Shown here in pieces: positions 1 through 7,415 of a stretch of 64,000 bases of DNA. A program made the position numbers and the translations under genes. Source of the DNA: an uncultured Bacteroidales bacterium (GTDB lineage Bacteria > Bacteroidota > Bacteroidia > Bacteroidales > F082); the NCBI GenBank assembly GCA_905234275.1, contig CAJOHD010000001.1:204519-268518 (forward strand), read 5' to 3'. Positions within the stretch are counted from its first letter, which is position 1. The number at the start of each line of letters is the position of its first letter. The notes beneath the pieces are model-generated. The model was not told the DNA's origin. It did not search any database and was given only the letters and a program-made list of their open reading frames with translations.

Positions 1-1037
1 TCGGTAGCTCTGTTTTGATTTGATACATCCAAAGGATGAGTCACGCCCAATGTCTCGAAGCCTCTGGTTCCCAAGATGTTATGGTCGTTAACGGCCTGCA
101 TCGAGATGATGGTCTCAAGAACGCCTGCAGCACCCATAGTGTGACCGTAATATCCTTTCAATGAGTTGACGGGAACGCCAGCTAAACCTGCTCTTTCGAT
201 GGCTATCGACTCCATTTCGTCGTTGTATGGCGTCGCCGTTCCGTGTGCGTTGATGAATGCCAGTTTCTCAGGATTAAGGTCGCCTAAAGCGATTCTCAAA
301 GCTCTGAAACTGCCTTCACCCACTCTCGACGGTCCCGAGATGTGGTTGGCGTCGTTTCTAATTGCTCCACGACATGCAACCCACTCATTATCATTGACTT
401 TGTCTTTTTTAGTATAAATAATCGTTGCAGCAGCATCGCCAAGATTCAATCCGCAACGATGAGCATCGAAAGGCTTGCATTCGTCAGGCGATAATGCCTT
501 AAACGACTGGAAACCAGACACAATGAACGCCGACTGCACATCGACACCGCAAACGATGACGTAATTGTATTCGCCGCTTTCGAGATATCGCATTGCCTCG
601 ATTTGTGCGCAAACACCTGAGATACAAGCATTTGAAACCACGATAGGCTCGTTAGGATTGCCAAAATGTTTGGTAACCTCTCTCGCCATCATTCCGAGAC
701 GAACTCTATCTTGCGGGTAACCGTTCTCGTTTTTGTCAAGCAAAAACACATTGCCTTTTGTTGTCGAAAGTATGAACAGCACTTTTGACGACTTAGTATC
801 GATATTTGTATTTTCTAAAGCCTTTGATATTGAGGCAATTACGATTTGTTCGTCGATGGTATATCTTTCGTCTTTGTAAGCGTTTCTGTCAAGCAATGAT
901 GCCACGAAAGGCTCTGGCAGACCCCAAAGTCCGTCGTATTTCTTCAACGCCGACATGCCCGACTTCACTGCCGCGTAGTTTTCCGCAGAGGTGCTGCCGA
1001 GTGGCGAGATGATGTTATGTGCTACACAGACTATCAT
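1..1037 (-). CDS. beta-ketoacyl-ACP synthase (aryl polyene/flexirubin cluster), truncated by window edge
   Basis: Condensing enzyme predicted to elongate an ACP-bound polyene chain in the cytoplasm. About 345 residues are visible; the C-terminus lies beyond base 1. It begins MIVCVAHNIISPLG at an ATG at 1037, 3 nt after the dehydratase stop. The thiolase-fold catalytic triad is complete: Cys in VSNACISGVC, His in INAHGTATP, His in KGYYGHTMGAAG. Last visible gene of a same-strand operon with dehydratase, acyltransferase, ACP, methyltransferase, a second ketosynthase, ketoreductase and ammonia-lyase. Such clusters usually carry two or more ketosynthases (family knowledge). The precise role, initiating or elongating, cannot be told from sequence. 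Confidence 0.85.
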   Translation of the reverse strand, partial: MIVCVAHNIISPLGSTSAENYAAVKSGMSALKKYDGLWGLPEPFVASLLDRNAYKDERYTIDEQIVIASISKALENTNIDTKSSKVLFILSTTKGNVFLLDKNENGYPQDRVRLGMMAREVTKHFGNPNEPIVVSNACISGVCAQIEAMRYLESGEYNYVIVCGVDVQSAFIVSGFQSFKALSPDECKPFDAHRCGLNLGDAAATIIYTKKDKVNDNEWVACRGAIRNDANHISGPSRVGEGSFRALRIALGDLNPEKLAFINAHGTATPYNDEMESIAIERAGLAGVPVNSLKGYYGHTMGAAGVLETIISMQAVNDHNILGTRGFETLGVTHPLDVSNQNRAT

Positions 1038-1039
1038 TG

Positions 1040-1477
1040 CTAATCCTTTGATTCTTTATCAGTTAACGCTATCTTCATGCTGGCTCGGACTATCGCTTCG
1101 CCATTGATTTTTACCACAGCTTCAACTAAGGTCATCTGGAAGACTTCGCTAATCAGTTCTATCGTTGTCTCAAGTTTTTCGCCAACTTTCGGAGTTCTTA
1201 CAATGTCGAGGTTGCTAATCGCTCCGATGACCCCGATTTTTACTGTGCCACCGGCATTCAGGTTGAGATAACCGATTCTCGCAGCGCACGTCTGAGCGAT
1301 GTTTTCTATCAGTCCCGATGATGTAAGTCGTTCATCCTCAACGAAAATGTTATCCTCACGAATGGTCAACTCAGTCACGGCAAACACTTCGTCGCACGAC
1401 ACCAACCTGTCGATCATCACGAAAGGCGGGCGCTGCGGCAACAGCTCGTTTAGCGTTATGTCCTCGATTTTTCTCAT
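1040..1477 (-). CDS. FabZ-like 3-hydroxyacyl-ACP dehydratase, hotdog fold
   Basis: Small hotdog-fold protein of about 145 residues, predicted to dehydrate 3-hydroxyacyl-ACP intermediates so that a conjugated polyene forms. The FabZ-like stretch is LLPQRPPFVMIDR near residues 12-24, followed by SSGLIENIAQ, which holds the conserved acidic residue. The His that precedes the Arg in FabZ (HRYPF) is Gln here. I chose the ATG at 1477 because it overlaps the acyltransferase stop as ATGA, implying translational coupling; an in-frame ATG at 1486 would add METrich residues MET. It sits between acyltransferase and ketosynthase genes of the polyene operon. Confidence 0.8.
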   Translation of the reverse strand: MRKIEDITLNELLPQRPPFVMIDRLVSCDEVFAVTELTIREDNIFVEDERLTSSGLIENIAQTCAARIGYLNLNAGGTVKIGVIGAISNLDIVRTPKVGEKLETTIELISEVFQMTLVEAVVKINGEAIVRASMKIALTDKESKD

Positions 1478-2367
1478 TGTTTCCAAAAATCAAAATAGTT
1501 GAACCATTGTGTCGGGTATTTTTTTACGATTTCCTCGAGATTAGTGGCGAAATTTTGCGCCAACTGATTCATCTGCTCACGTATCTTTGCCTCTCTATCG
1601 CATTGAATCTCACGTACATAGGCGTGATAAGTGCTGTAACTTTCTTTCATCACGAAGACTGCCAGCATCGCCACGTTTTTCTGTGCAGCCAAGGCGAACG
1701 CTCCCAATGGGAATCTTGCTTTCTCACCAAAGAACTGGCATTCAGCTGCTTTCTGCGAGCCGAAGATTCTGTCAGCTGGCATGCTCACAATCTCGCCGTT
1801 ATCGATGGCTGTGTTGAGCTCGAACAGATGCGACATGTCTTCTTTCACCAAAATCATGCTCATGTTGTTCTGCGAAAGCATTTTCTGACGGTTTTCCATC
1901 ACTGTGGCGGTCTCGCCGGCATACACTAAAGCATTGAATCTCTTTGATTTAGGCTTTAATGAATAACCAGCAATCTCGTAGTTTCCAACATGACTGCTCA
2001 AGTTGACAAAACCTTCCGGATGTTTCTCCAATTCATCCATAAGTTCTTGACCTTCAGTGATGAAGCGGTATTTTTTGCCTGCATACACGCCGAAACGGTC
2101 TAAAATGATCTGGCCGAAACGGAAATGGTTGGCGTAGACCTTCCAAAACGATTTCCAGCGTCCAAAATGAAACCTCTCGCGGAAGAAACGATACATCGCC
2201 CTGTAGCCTTTCCTGTTGAAAATCATGTAGAAAGGCACTACCAACGCCATTATGCCGTAAGGCAGCCACAATGGCACCACACGGAACATGGTGATGAGCG
2301 AACGCTGCATCCACGGCATTCCGCCAGTCTTGCCCGACCATTCGTTATGTTGCAGAGCGTCAGCCAT
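1474..2367 (-). CDS. LpxL/HtrB-type acyltransferase of the polyene cluster
   Basis: Membrane-associated acyltransferase of 297 residues in the lipid A lauroyl/myristoyl transferase family. It has an N-terminal hydrophobic segment (about 30-50) and the HX4E active-site motif in SSHVGNYEIAG near residue 125. In aryl polyene and flexirubin clusters this enzyme is thought to move the finished polyene from ACP to a lipid or resorcinol acceptor in the membrane (family knowledge; acceptor unknown here). The gene starts 3 nt after the ACP stop and overlaps the dehydratase start by 4 nt. It could be a general lipid A acyltransferase, but the context argues for polyene tailoring. Confidence 0.8.
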   Translation of the reverse strand: MADALQHNEWSGKTGGMPWMQRSLITMFRVVPLWLPYGIMALVVPFYMIFNRKGYRAMYRFFRERFHFGRWKSFWKVYANHFRFGQIILDRFGVYAGKKYRFITEGQELMDELEKHPEGFVNLSSHVGNYEIAGYSLKPKSKRFNALVYAGETATVMENRQKMLSQNNMSMILVKEDMSHLFELNTAIDNGEIVSMPADRIFGSQKAAECQFFGEKARFPLGAFALAAQKNVAMLAVFVMKESYSTYHAYVREIQCDREAKIREQMNQLAQNFATNLEEIVKKYPTQWFNYFDFWKQ

Positions 2368-2370
2368 CTG

Positions 2371-2613
2371 TTAGACGGTCTTTTCCTCGATATAATCGCA
2401 GAACTGACTGAATGTCTTGACGTTAGCCATCTCTTCGGTCTTGATCTTGAAACCGAATTTGCGCTCGACGATGACCACGATGTCAACGAAATCGAGGCTG
2501 TCGACGCCGATGTCTTCCTTCAGACGTGCCTCCGGTTTGATTTTTGCCTCATCAAGTTCAAGGTCTTCAACCATAAACTCTTTAACTTTTGCTTCAATTT
2601 CCTGTCTATTCAT
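2371..2613 (-). CDS. acyl carrier protein
   Basis: Acyl carrier protein of 80 residues with the phosphopantetheine attachment motif GVDSLDFVD (Ser near residue 39) and the expected acidic composition. It would carry the growing polyene between the ketosynthases, ketoreductase and dehydratase encoded around it. It lies between methyltransferase and acyltransferase genes and is almost surely dedicated to this pathway rather than being the fatty-acid ACP, because every neighbour is a polyene-type enzyme. A 72-nt spacer with short direct repeats separates it from the upstream methyltransferase. Confidence 0.93.
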   Translation of the reverse strand: MNRQEIEAKVKEFMVEDLELDEAKIKPEARLKEDIGVDSLDFVDIVVIVERKFGFKIKTEEMANVKTFSQFCDYIEEKTV

Positions 2614-2620
2614 ATCTTAT

Positions 2621-2690
2621 AAACTTTTAACTTTCAACTTTTAACTTTCAACTTAAAAACTACTCTAAACTCTCAACTCTAAACTTTACA
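2621..2690. repeat. short degenerate direct repeats in a spacer
   Basis: The spacer between ACP and methyltransferase contains repeated copies of aacttttaactttcaac and variants (ctctaaactctcaactct). Similar low-complexity spacers made of short words are found at 43774-43838, 45254-45328 and 62796-62831. No function is evident. Confidence 0.5.
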
Positions 2691-3783
2691 CTTTCTTGCA
2701 AATCATAATGCTGTGTCCATGTCCCAATCCGTCATGAATCATCTCAACTTCCAATCCTGCCTTCTTCACGAGGCGTTCCATATCGTCGGAATGGTACATC
2801 TTGCTGTTTCCATTAGCTAAAGCTGTGAAATACAACGATGTCATCGTCAATGCGAAGGCGGCGGCAGGGTAGTTTTGGCGATCCCAGAATGTCTCCATGA
2901 TGCACAAACGGCTGTCTTTATCCATGATTTTCGCAGCTCTTGAAACTATGCTCAAAATCTCGTCTTCGCCAAAGCAGTCAAGGAACTGACTCATCCAGAT
3001 GATGTCGTAATGTTTGTTTGTCGGGAACTGCTGAACGTTATCCAACAGATTGATTCCGTAGCCGTCGATGCGCTCGAAGCCTTTCTTGCCTTTGGTGAAT
3101 TCCTTCATCATCTCAAGTTGTTGTGGCAGATCCATGATGGTGACGTTGACATTTTCGTCGAAATCGACGCAACGAAGTGCCCAACGACCGGTGTTTCCGC
3201 CGACATCGAGCAAGGTCTTCGGCTTGCTGCTGAACACAATCTGCAATGCCTGGTCAAACGAGTGGTCTGAATAGAAATGGTCGAAGCCAAACCAGCTTTT
3301 CTGCACGTCGGCAGGCAGCTGCGAGAGACCTTCGTAGATCGTCGGCCAGTCTCCGAAATGCTCTAAACCTGCAGGTTTTCCTTCTTTCAGAGCCTCTTCA
3401 AGCTTGAACCATCCCTCGTAGTTGACGTCGTGATTGAAGTCGATATTTACGCGGATGGCAGGGTCGGTGAGGAGAAAGAAACCGGTCTTCGACATGGTGA
3501 AACGGTCGGTGTCTTTGTCCAAAATTACCAAACCGATGCAGAGCGAGCCTTCCATCAAGACTTTTACTGCGTAGTCGGAAAGTCCAGTCTTTGCTGCTAT
3601 CTCAGCCATCGTCATGCCTTTCTCGCTGTCACGGAGCATGTCGAGGATGCCGAATTTAATCATCAGTCGTCCGACTTGGAATATTATAGGTCCGAAAGCG
3701 ATGAAATATGCCATCTCCTGGGCTTCACCAGCGCGTTTATGCTCTTTCGTATATGCCTTCTCGAGGCCTGGAAACAGTTTCAT
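2686..3783 (-). CDS. SAM-dependent O-methyltransferase (dimerisation winged-helix type)
   Basis: Methyltransferase of 365 residues with an N-terminal winged-helix dimerisation region (about 20-110, with the helix-turn-helix-like MTMAEIAAKTGLSDYAV) and a C-terminal Rossmann domain. The SAM-binding motif I is LLDVGGNTGRW near residue 190, followed by the acidic position in IMDLPQQ. It resembles small-molecule O-methyltransferases. In this operon the likely substrate is the aryl head group or a ring methylation site of the polyene, which is an inference from position. The stop is separated from the ACP start by the repeat-rich spacer, and its own start lies 2 nt after the ketosynthase stop. Confidence 0.82.
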   Translation of the reverse strand: MKLFPGLEKAYTKEHKRAGEAQEMAYFIAFGPIIFQVGRLMIKFGILDMLRDSEKGMTMAEIAAKTGLSDYAVKVLMEGSLCIGLVILDKDTDRFTMSKTGFFLLTDPAIRVNIDFNHDVNYEGWFKLEEALKEGKPAGLEHFGDWPTIYEGLSQLPADVQKSWFGFDHFYSDHSFDQALQIVFSSKPKTLLDVGGNTGRWALRCVDFDENVNVTIMDLPQQLEMMKEFTKGKKGFERIDGYGINLLDNVQQFPTNKHYDIIWMSQFLDCFGEDEILSIVSRAAKIMDKDSRLCIMETFWDRQNYPAAAFALTMTSLYFTALANGNSKMYHSDDMERLVKKAGLEVEMIHDGLGHGHSIMICKKV

Positions 3784-3785
3784 TT

Positions 3786-5012
3786 TTAATGTATTTTCTT
3801 GATTATCAATGCACTATTCGTTCCACCAAAACCGAATGAGTTGGAAAGGATAGTCTCTAATTCTTTGTTTGTCGTCTTGTTGATGATGTTCAAACCTTCC
3901 GAATATTCATCTGGATGCTCGAAGTTGATGTTCGGGGCGATGAATTTGCCTTTCATCATGAGGATGGAATAGACGATTTCGCTTGCGCCCGCCATCCAGC
4001 ATTCGTGGCCAGTCATTGATTTTGTTGATGAAATCGGGGTTTGAGTAGGACCGAAGAGTCGTTTCAGTGCCATTGCCTCAAACATGTCGCCTTGCGGTGT
4101 CGAAGTGGCGTGAGCGTTGACGTAGTCGATGTCTTTTGCCTCGACTCCAGCTTCTTTCATGGCACGTGTCATAGCACGGAAGCAGCCGTCTTCGCTTGGT
4201 TGCGAGATGTGGCTCTCGCCGTTTGAGGAGAATCCGTAGCCGCATACTTCAGCTAAAATCGTAGCACCACGAGCGACTGCGTGGTCGTAGTCTTCAAGCA
4301 CCAATGCTGCTGCACCGCCACTTGGCACGAGTCCGTCGCGGTCGCGGTCGAATGGGCGAGAGGCTTTTGTCGGCTCGTCGACTCTTGTCGAGAACGCGCT
4401 GATGCCGTCGAAGCTGCCCATCGAGAGGTAGTTGGTTTCCTGAGCGCCACCGCAAAGCACCATGTCCTGTAAGCCGTTGCGGATCAACAAAGCGCCTAGA
4501 CCTATTGAGTGTGAGCCACTTGCACAGGCAGCGCTGATGGTCATGTTGATGCCTTTAAGATGGAATATCGTCGAGAGGTTCATCGTCACGGTGGAGTTCA
4601 TCGACTGGAATATGGCTGACGAGCCAATCAAAGTGGTGTCTTTCTTCTCCAAGGCGATTTCATGCGACTCGATGACAGCTTTTGCCGATGAGTCGTTGCC
4701 GAAAAGCACGCCTATTTCGTTGTTCAACAGGTATTCCTCAGTGATTTTTGCCTGCTCGAAAGCCTCCAACGTCGCCATGTAAGCATATTCGCCTTCCTCG
4801 GCGAGGTACATGCGGAGTTTGCGGTCGAGTTTGCCTTTCAGCTGTGGCTTCTCCACTATGCCTGTCAGAGGCGAACGATAGCCGTATTCGATGCGCTGTG
4901 GGTCGATGCCGATGCCCGACTTGCCTTCGCGCAGCGCCATGCTGACTTCTTCCTTATTTTTTCCCAGACATGACCAGATGCCCATGCCGGTGATGACTAC
5001 TCTTCTTGCCAT
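3786..5012 (-). CDS. beta-ketoacyl-ACP synthase II-like (FabF family), polyene cluster
   Basis: Full-length ketosynthase of 408 residues, the usual size for FabF. It begins ARRVVITGMGIWSCLG. The active-site Cys is in ISAACASGSHS (near residue 165), and the two catalytic His residues are in VNAHATSTPQGD and MTGHECWMAGASE. It would perform decarboxylative malonyl condensations onto the ACP-bound aryl starter. It differs strongly from the other ketosynthase at the window start, so the two likely act as separate enzymes or as a heteromeric pair (inference). It lies 2 nt from the methyltransferase gene and 13 nt from the ketoreductase gene. Confidence 0.9.
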   Translation of the reverse strand: MARRVVITGMGIWSCLGKNKEEVSMALREGKSGIGIDPQRIEYGYRSPLTGIVEKPQLKGKLDRKLRMYLAEEGEYAYMATLEAFEQAKITEEYLLNNEIGVLFGNDSSAKAVIESHEIALEKKDTTLIGSSAIFQSMNSTVTMNLSTIFHLKGINMTISAACASGSHSIGLGALLIRNGLQDMVLCGGAQETNYLSMGSFDGISAFSTRVDEPTKASRPFDRDRDGLVPSGGAAALVLEDYDHAVARGATILAEVCGYGFSSNGESHISQPSEDGCFRAMTRAMKEAGVEAKDIDYVNAHATSTPQGDMFEAMALKRLFGPTQTPISSTKSMTGHECWMAGASEIVYSILMMKGKFIAPNINFEHPDEYSEGLNIINKTTNKELETILSNSFGFGGTNSALIIKKIH

Positions 5013-5025
5013 AAATGCTTGAAAA

Positions 5026-5754
5026 TTAAGTGTATAATCCTCCGTTGATTGAAATAGCTTGTCCAGTTATGTAGGATGCCTCATCAGAAGCTAAGAACGA
5101 CACCAGACTCGCGACTTCCTCAGGTTTTCCGAAGCGTCCCATCGGGATGAGTTTCTTGAGCTCGTCTTCGTTGAGTTCTTTTGTCATATCCGTTGCGATG
5201 AAGCCCGGTGCGATGGCGTTGACGGTGACTTTTCGTGCTGCCACTTCCTGTGCCAATGCTTTCGTTGCTCCTATGAGCGCTGCCTTAGCCGCGGAGTAGT
5301 TGGCTTGTCCCGGAAGCCCTTTGATTCCTGACAACGACGCTATGTTGATGACGCGACCGTTACGATGCATCATCATGTCTTTAAGCAGACGTCGGGTTAT
5401 GTAGAAGAATCCGTTCAGGGTGGTGTCAATAACCTTGTGCCATTCCTCATCCTGCATGAAAACCATGAGGTTATCCTTGCGGATTCCGGCGTTGTTCACC
5501 AAAACGGAGATGTAATCATCTGGATGCGCGGCTTGCCATGCCTCCAGAGCTGTTTCAATCGCCTTAGGATCGGACACATCAAAAGGCATGAGTTCGCCAA
5601 AGCCGCCTTGTTCCTGCACCTGCTTGAGGGTGTCTTCCGCAGCCTCTTTATTCGACTGGTAGTTGATAATCACCGCAAAGCCGTCTTTGGCGAGCCGCAA
5701 GGCTACCGCCTTGCCCAAGCCGCGCGAGGCACCGGTGATGAGAGCGTATTTCAT
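5026..5754 (-). CDS. FabG-like 3-oxoacyl-ACP reductase
   Basis: Short-chain dehydrogenase of 242 residues. It has the Rossmann glycine motif ITGASRGLGKA at residues 6-16, NNAG in VLVNNAGIRKD, and the catalytic Ser/Tyr/Lys set in NIASLSGIKGLPGQANYSAAKAA. The C-terminal ITGQAISINGGLYT is typical of FabG. It would reduce 3-oxoacyl-ACP to 3-hydroxyacyl-ACP with NADPH before dehydration. The start codon overlaps the stop of the ammonia-lyase gene by one base, so the two are translationally coupled. Polyene-cluster membership is inferred from neighbours; the sequence alone would also fit housekeeping FabG. Confidence 0.9.
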   Translation of the reverse strand: MKYALITGASRGLGKAVALRLAKDGFAVIINYQSNKEAAEDTLKQVQEQGGFGELMPFDVSDPKAIETALEAWQAAHPDDYISVLVNNAGIRKDNLMVFMQDEEWHKVIDTTLNGFFYITRRLLKDMMMHRNGRVINIASLSGIKGLPGQANYSAAKAALIGATKALAQEVAARKVTVNAIAPGFIATDMTKELNEDELKKLIPMGRFGKPEEVASLVSFLASDEASYITGQAISINGGLYT

Positions 5755-7292
5755 TATTTCAGATTCAATTTATTGGTTTTCAAATAGTTTTCAACGTTTG
5801 CGATGTCCTTGTAGAACGGCGTGTCTTCGATGAAGAGCGGCACCATCTCACGGATCTTGTCGTAAACCTTACGTGAAGTAGGAGCGAGCTTGTCGGCAAT
5901 CTTCAGGCAGTCTGTTGCCTGCGCCAACGCGATGTACTGTATCGCCATCACTTGGAAGCAGTTTTCGACCACCTGCTTGCAAATCAAGGCTGTGTTGGTG
6001 CCCATACTCACGATGTCCTGATTATCGTTGTTGTTCGGGATGCTGTGTACGTAGTTCGGCATCGCAAGTGTCTGACATTCAGCGGTTGTCGAGGTGGCGG
6101 TGAACTGACACGCCTGCATTCCGTAATTCAAGCCGAGTGTGCCTAAGTTAAGGAACGGTGGCAAAATGCCATTGATTCTGTCGTGGAACAGATAGTTTAG
6201 CTGTCGTTCAGCTGTCATGCAGAGACGTACGAGTGCGATTTTAACCTTGTCTTCCTCGAGCGAGATGTAGTCGCCGTGGAAGTTTCCGCCATGATAAACG
6301 TATTGTGATTCCGGGTCGACGATAGGGTTGTCGCATGCCGAATTCAACTCGTCTTCGATGATATTGCGGGCGTTTTGCAAGGTGTCGTAGATAGGGCCGA
6401 GGATCTGCGGAGTGCAACGCAACGAGTAATATGCCTGAACCTTATGCTCGAAAACTTTCACGTCTTTATGACCGTAGTCGTAAAGCTCATGCGCACGTTT
6501 CTTCAAGCATTGCGAGCCTTTCGAGAGTTCGCGCATCCTGCGTGCCATAACCTGCTGCCCCTCGTGACGACGGCAGCTGTTTTCGCCTTCCGACATATAA
6601 TCGTCAAACGAAGCGGCAATCTCGTTCATCCACACTGCTGCCAATGTAGCCCAGTCGAGCAGATTCTCAGCATACAGCTGATTCACCACGCTGATGCCGG
6701 TCATCACTGATGTTCCGTTGGTGATGCTCAAGCCTTCGCGGATGTGCATCTTCAGCGGAGTGAGTCCGAGTTGTTTCATCACGTCGGCCGACTTACGCCA
6801 TTCGCCTTTGTAGTGGACCTCGCCCTCGCCAATCAAACAGAGCGCTATGTGTGCCAACTGCACCAAATCGCCGCTAGCACCCACGCTGCCGTGCATCGGG
6901 ATGAAAGGGTAGATGCCCTCGTTGATGAACGAAATCAACAGGTTGGCGACGTCGACATGAACTCCCGAACGGCATTGTAACACCGTGCCCAAGCGTGCAA
7001 TCATTGCTGACTTGACATAAACATCGTCGAGTGGCTCGCCAGCACCAGTGGCATGACTGCGGATGATATTATATTGCAAATCAGTGAGATAACGGTCGTC
7101 AACGCGCCATTGTGCCATAGGACCGAAGCCTGTGTTGATGCCGTAAATCACCTTTTCGGCGGCGAATTTCTCCAAAAAACGGTAGCAAGCTTCCACACGA
7201 GCCTTCCAATCGTCGGAAACCTCAATGTTTTCGCCAGAATACAAAACTTTTTCTACTTCGCTGAGAGTTATTCTGTCCTTAAAAGTTATCAT
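5754..7292 (-). CDS. tyrosine (aromatic amino acid) ammonia-lyase, MIO-dependent
   Basis: Ammonia-lyase of 512 residues, the usual family length. The MIO cofactor forms from ASG in GSVGASGDLVQLAH. Other signatures are YGINTGFGPMAQ and NPIVDPESQYVYHGGNFHGD. The residue pair governing selectivity reads Ser-His (YNIIRSHATG), the pair usually linked to histidine lyases. I recall that the flexirubin-cluster tyrosine ammonia-lyase of Flavobacterium johnsoniae also reads RSH in a closely similar context, so tyrosine is the better guess for substrate. The product, 4-coumarate, would prime the polyene. First gene of the operon, with a promoter-like site upstream. Confidence 0.85.
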   Translation of the reverse strand: MITFKDRITLSEVEKVLYSGENIEVSDDWKARVEACYRFLEKFAAEKVIYGINTGFGPMAQWRVDDRYLTDLQYNIIRSHATGAGEPLDDVYVKSAMIARLGTVLQCRSGVHVDVANLLISFINEGIYPFIPMHGSVGASGDLVQLAHIALCLIGEGEVHYKGEWRKSADVMKQLGLTPLKMHIREGLSITNGTSVMTGISVVNQLYAENLLDWATLAAVWMNEIAASFDDYMSEGENSCRRHEGQQVMARRMRELSKGSQCLKKRAHELYDYGHKDVKVFEHKVQAYYSLRCTPQILGPIYDTLQNARNIIEDELNSACDNPIVDPESQYVYHGGNFHGDYISLEEDKVKIALVRLCMTAERQLNYLFHDRINGILPPFLNLGTLGLNYGMQACQFTATSTTAECQTLAMPNYVHSIPNNNDNQDIVSMGTNTALICKQVVENCFQVMAIQYIALAQATDCLKIADKLAPTSRKVYDKIREMVPLFIEDTPFYKDIANVENYLKTNKLNLK

Positions 7293-7326
7293 AAAACACT
7301 CGTTATTGCAAAATTGTTAAAACTTG

Positions 7327-7334
7327 CAAAAATA
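7327..7334 (-). promoter_or_regulatory. promoter -7 box of polyene operon
   Basis: On the minus strand the site reads TATTTTTG, a match to the Bacteroidota -7 consensus TAnnTTTG, with a TTTG about 21 nt upstream. It lies 35 nt before the ammonia-lyase start, in the gap after the CotH gene. Confidence 0.6.
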
Positions 7335-7415
7335 ACAAAAAAATCAACAGATTTCCAAAAATATATAAAAATAAAAAACACGCAACCTTTAAGATGGTCT
7401 GGTTAAGAAGAAGTA

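Noticed and set aside
5754..7292. Histidine ammonia-lyase of histidine degradation (hutH)
   Set aside because: No hut genes are nearby, the gene is fused by overlap to a polyene operon, and the closest remembered match is a tyrosine enzyme. Substrate still needs an assay.
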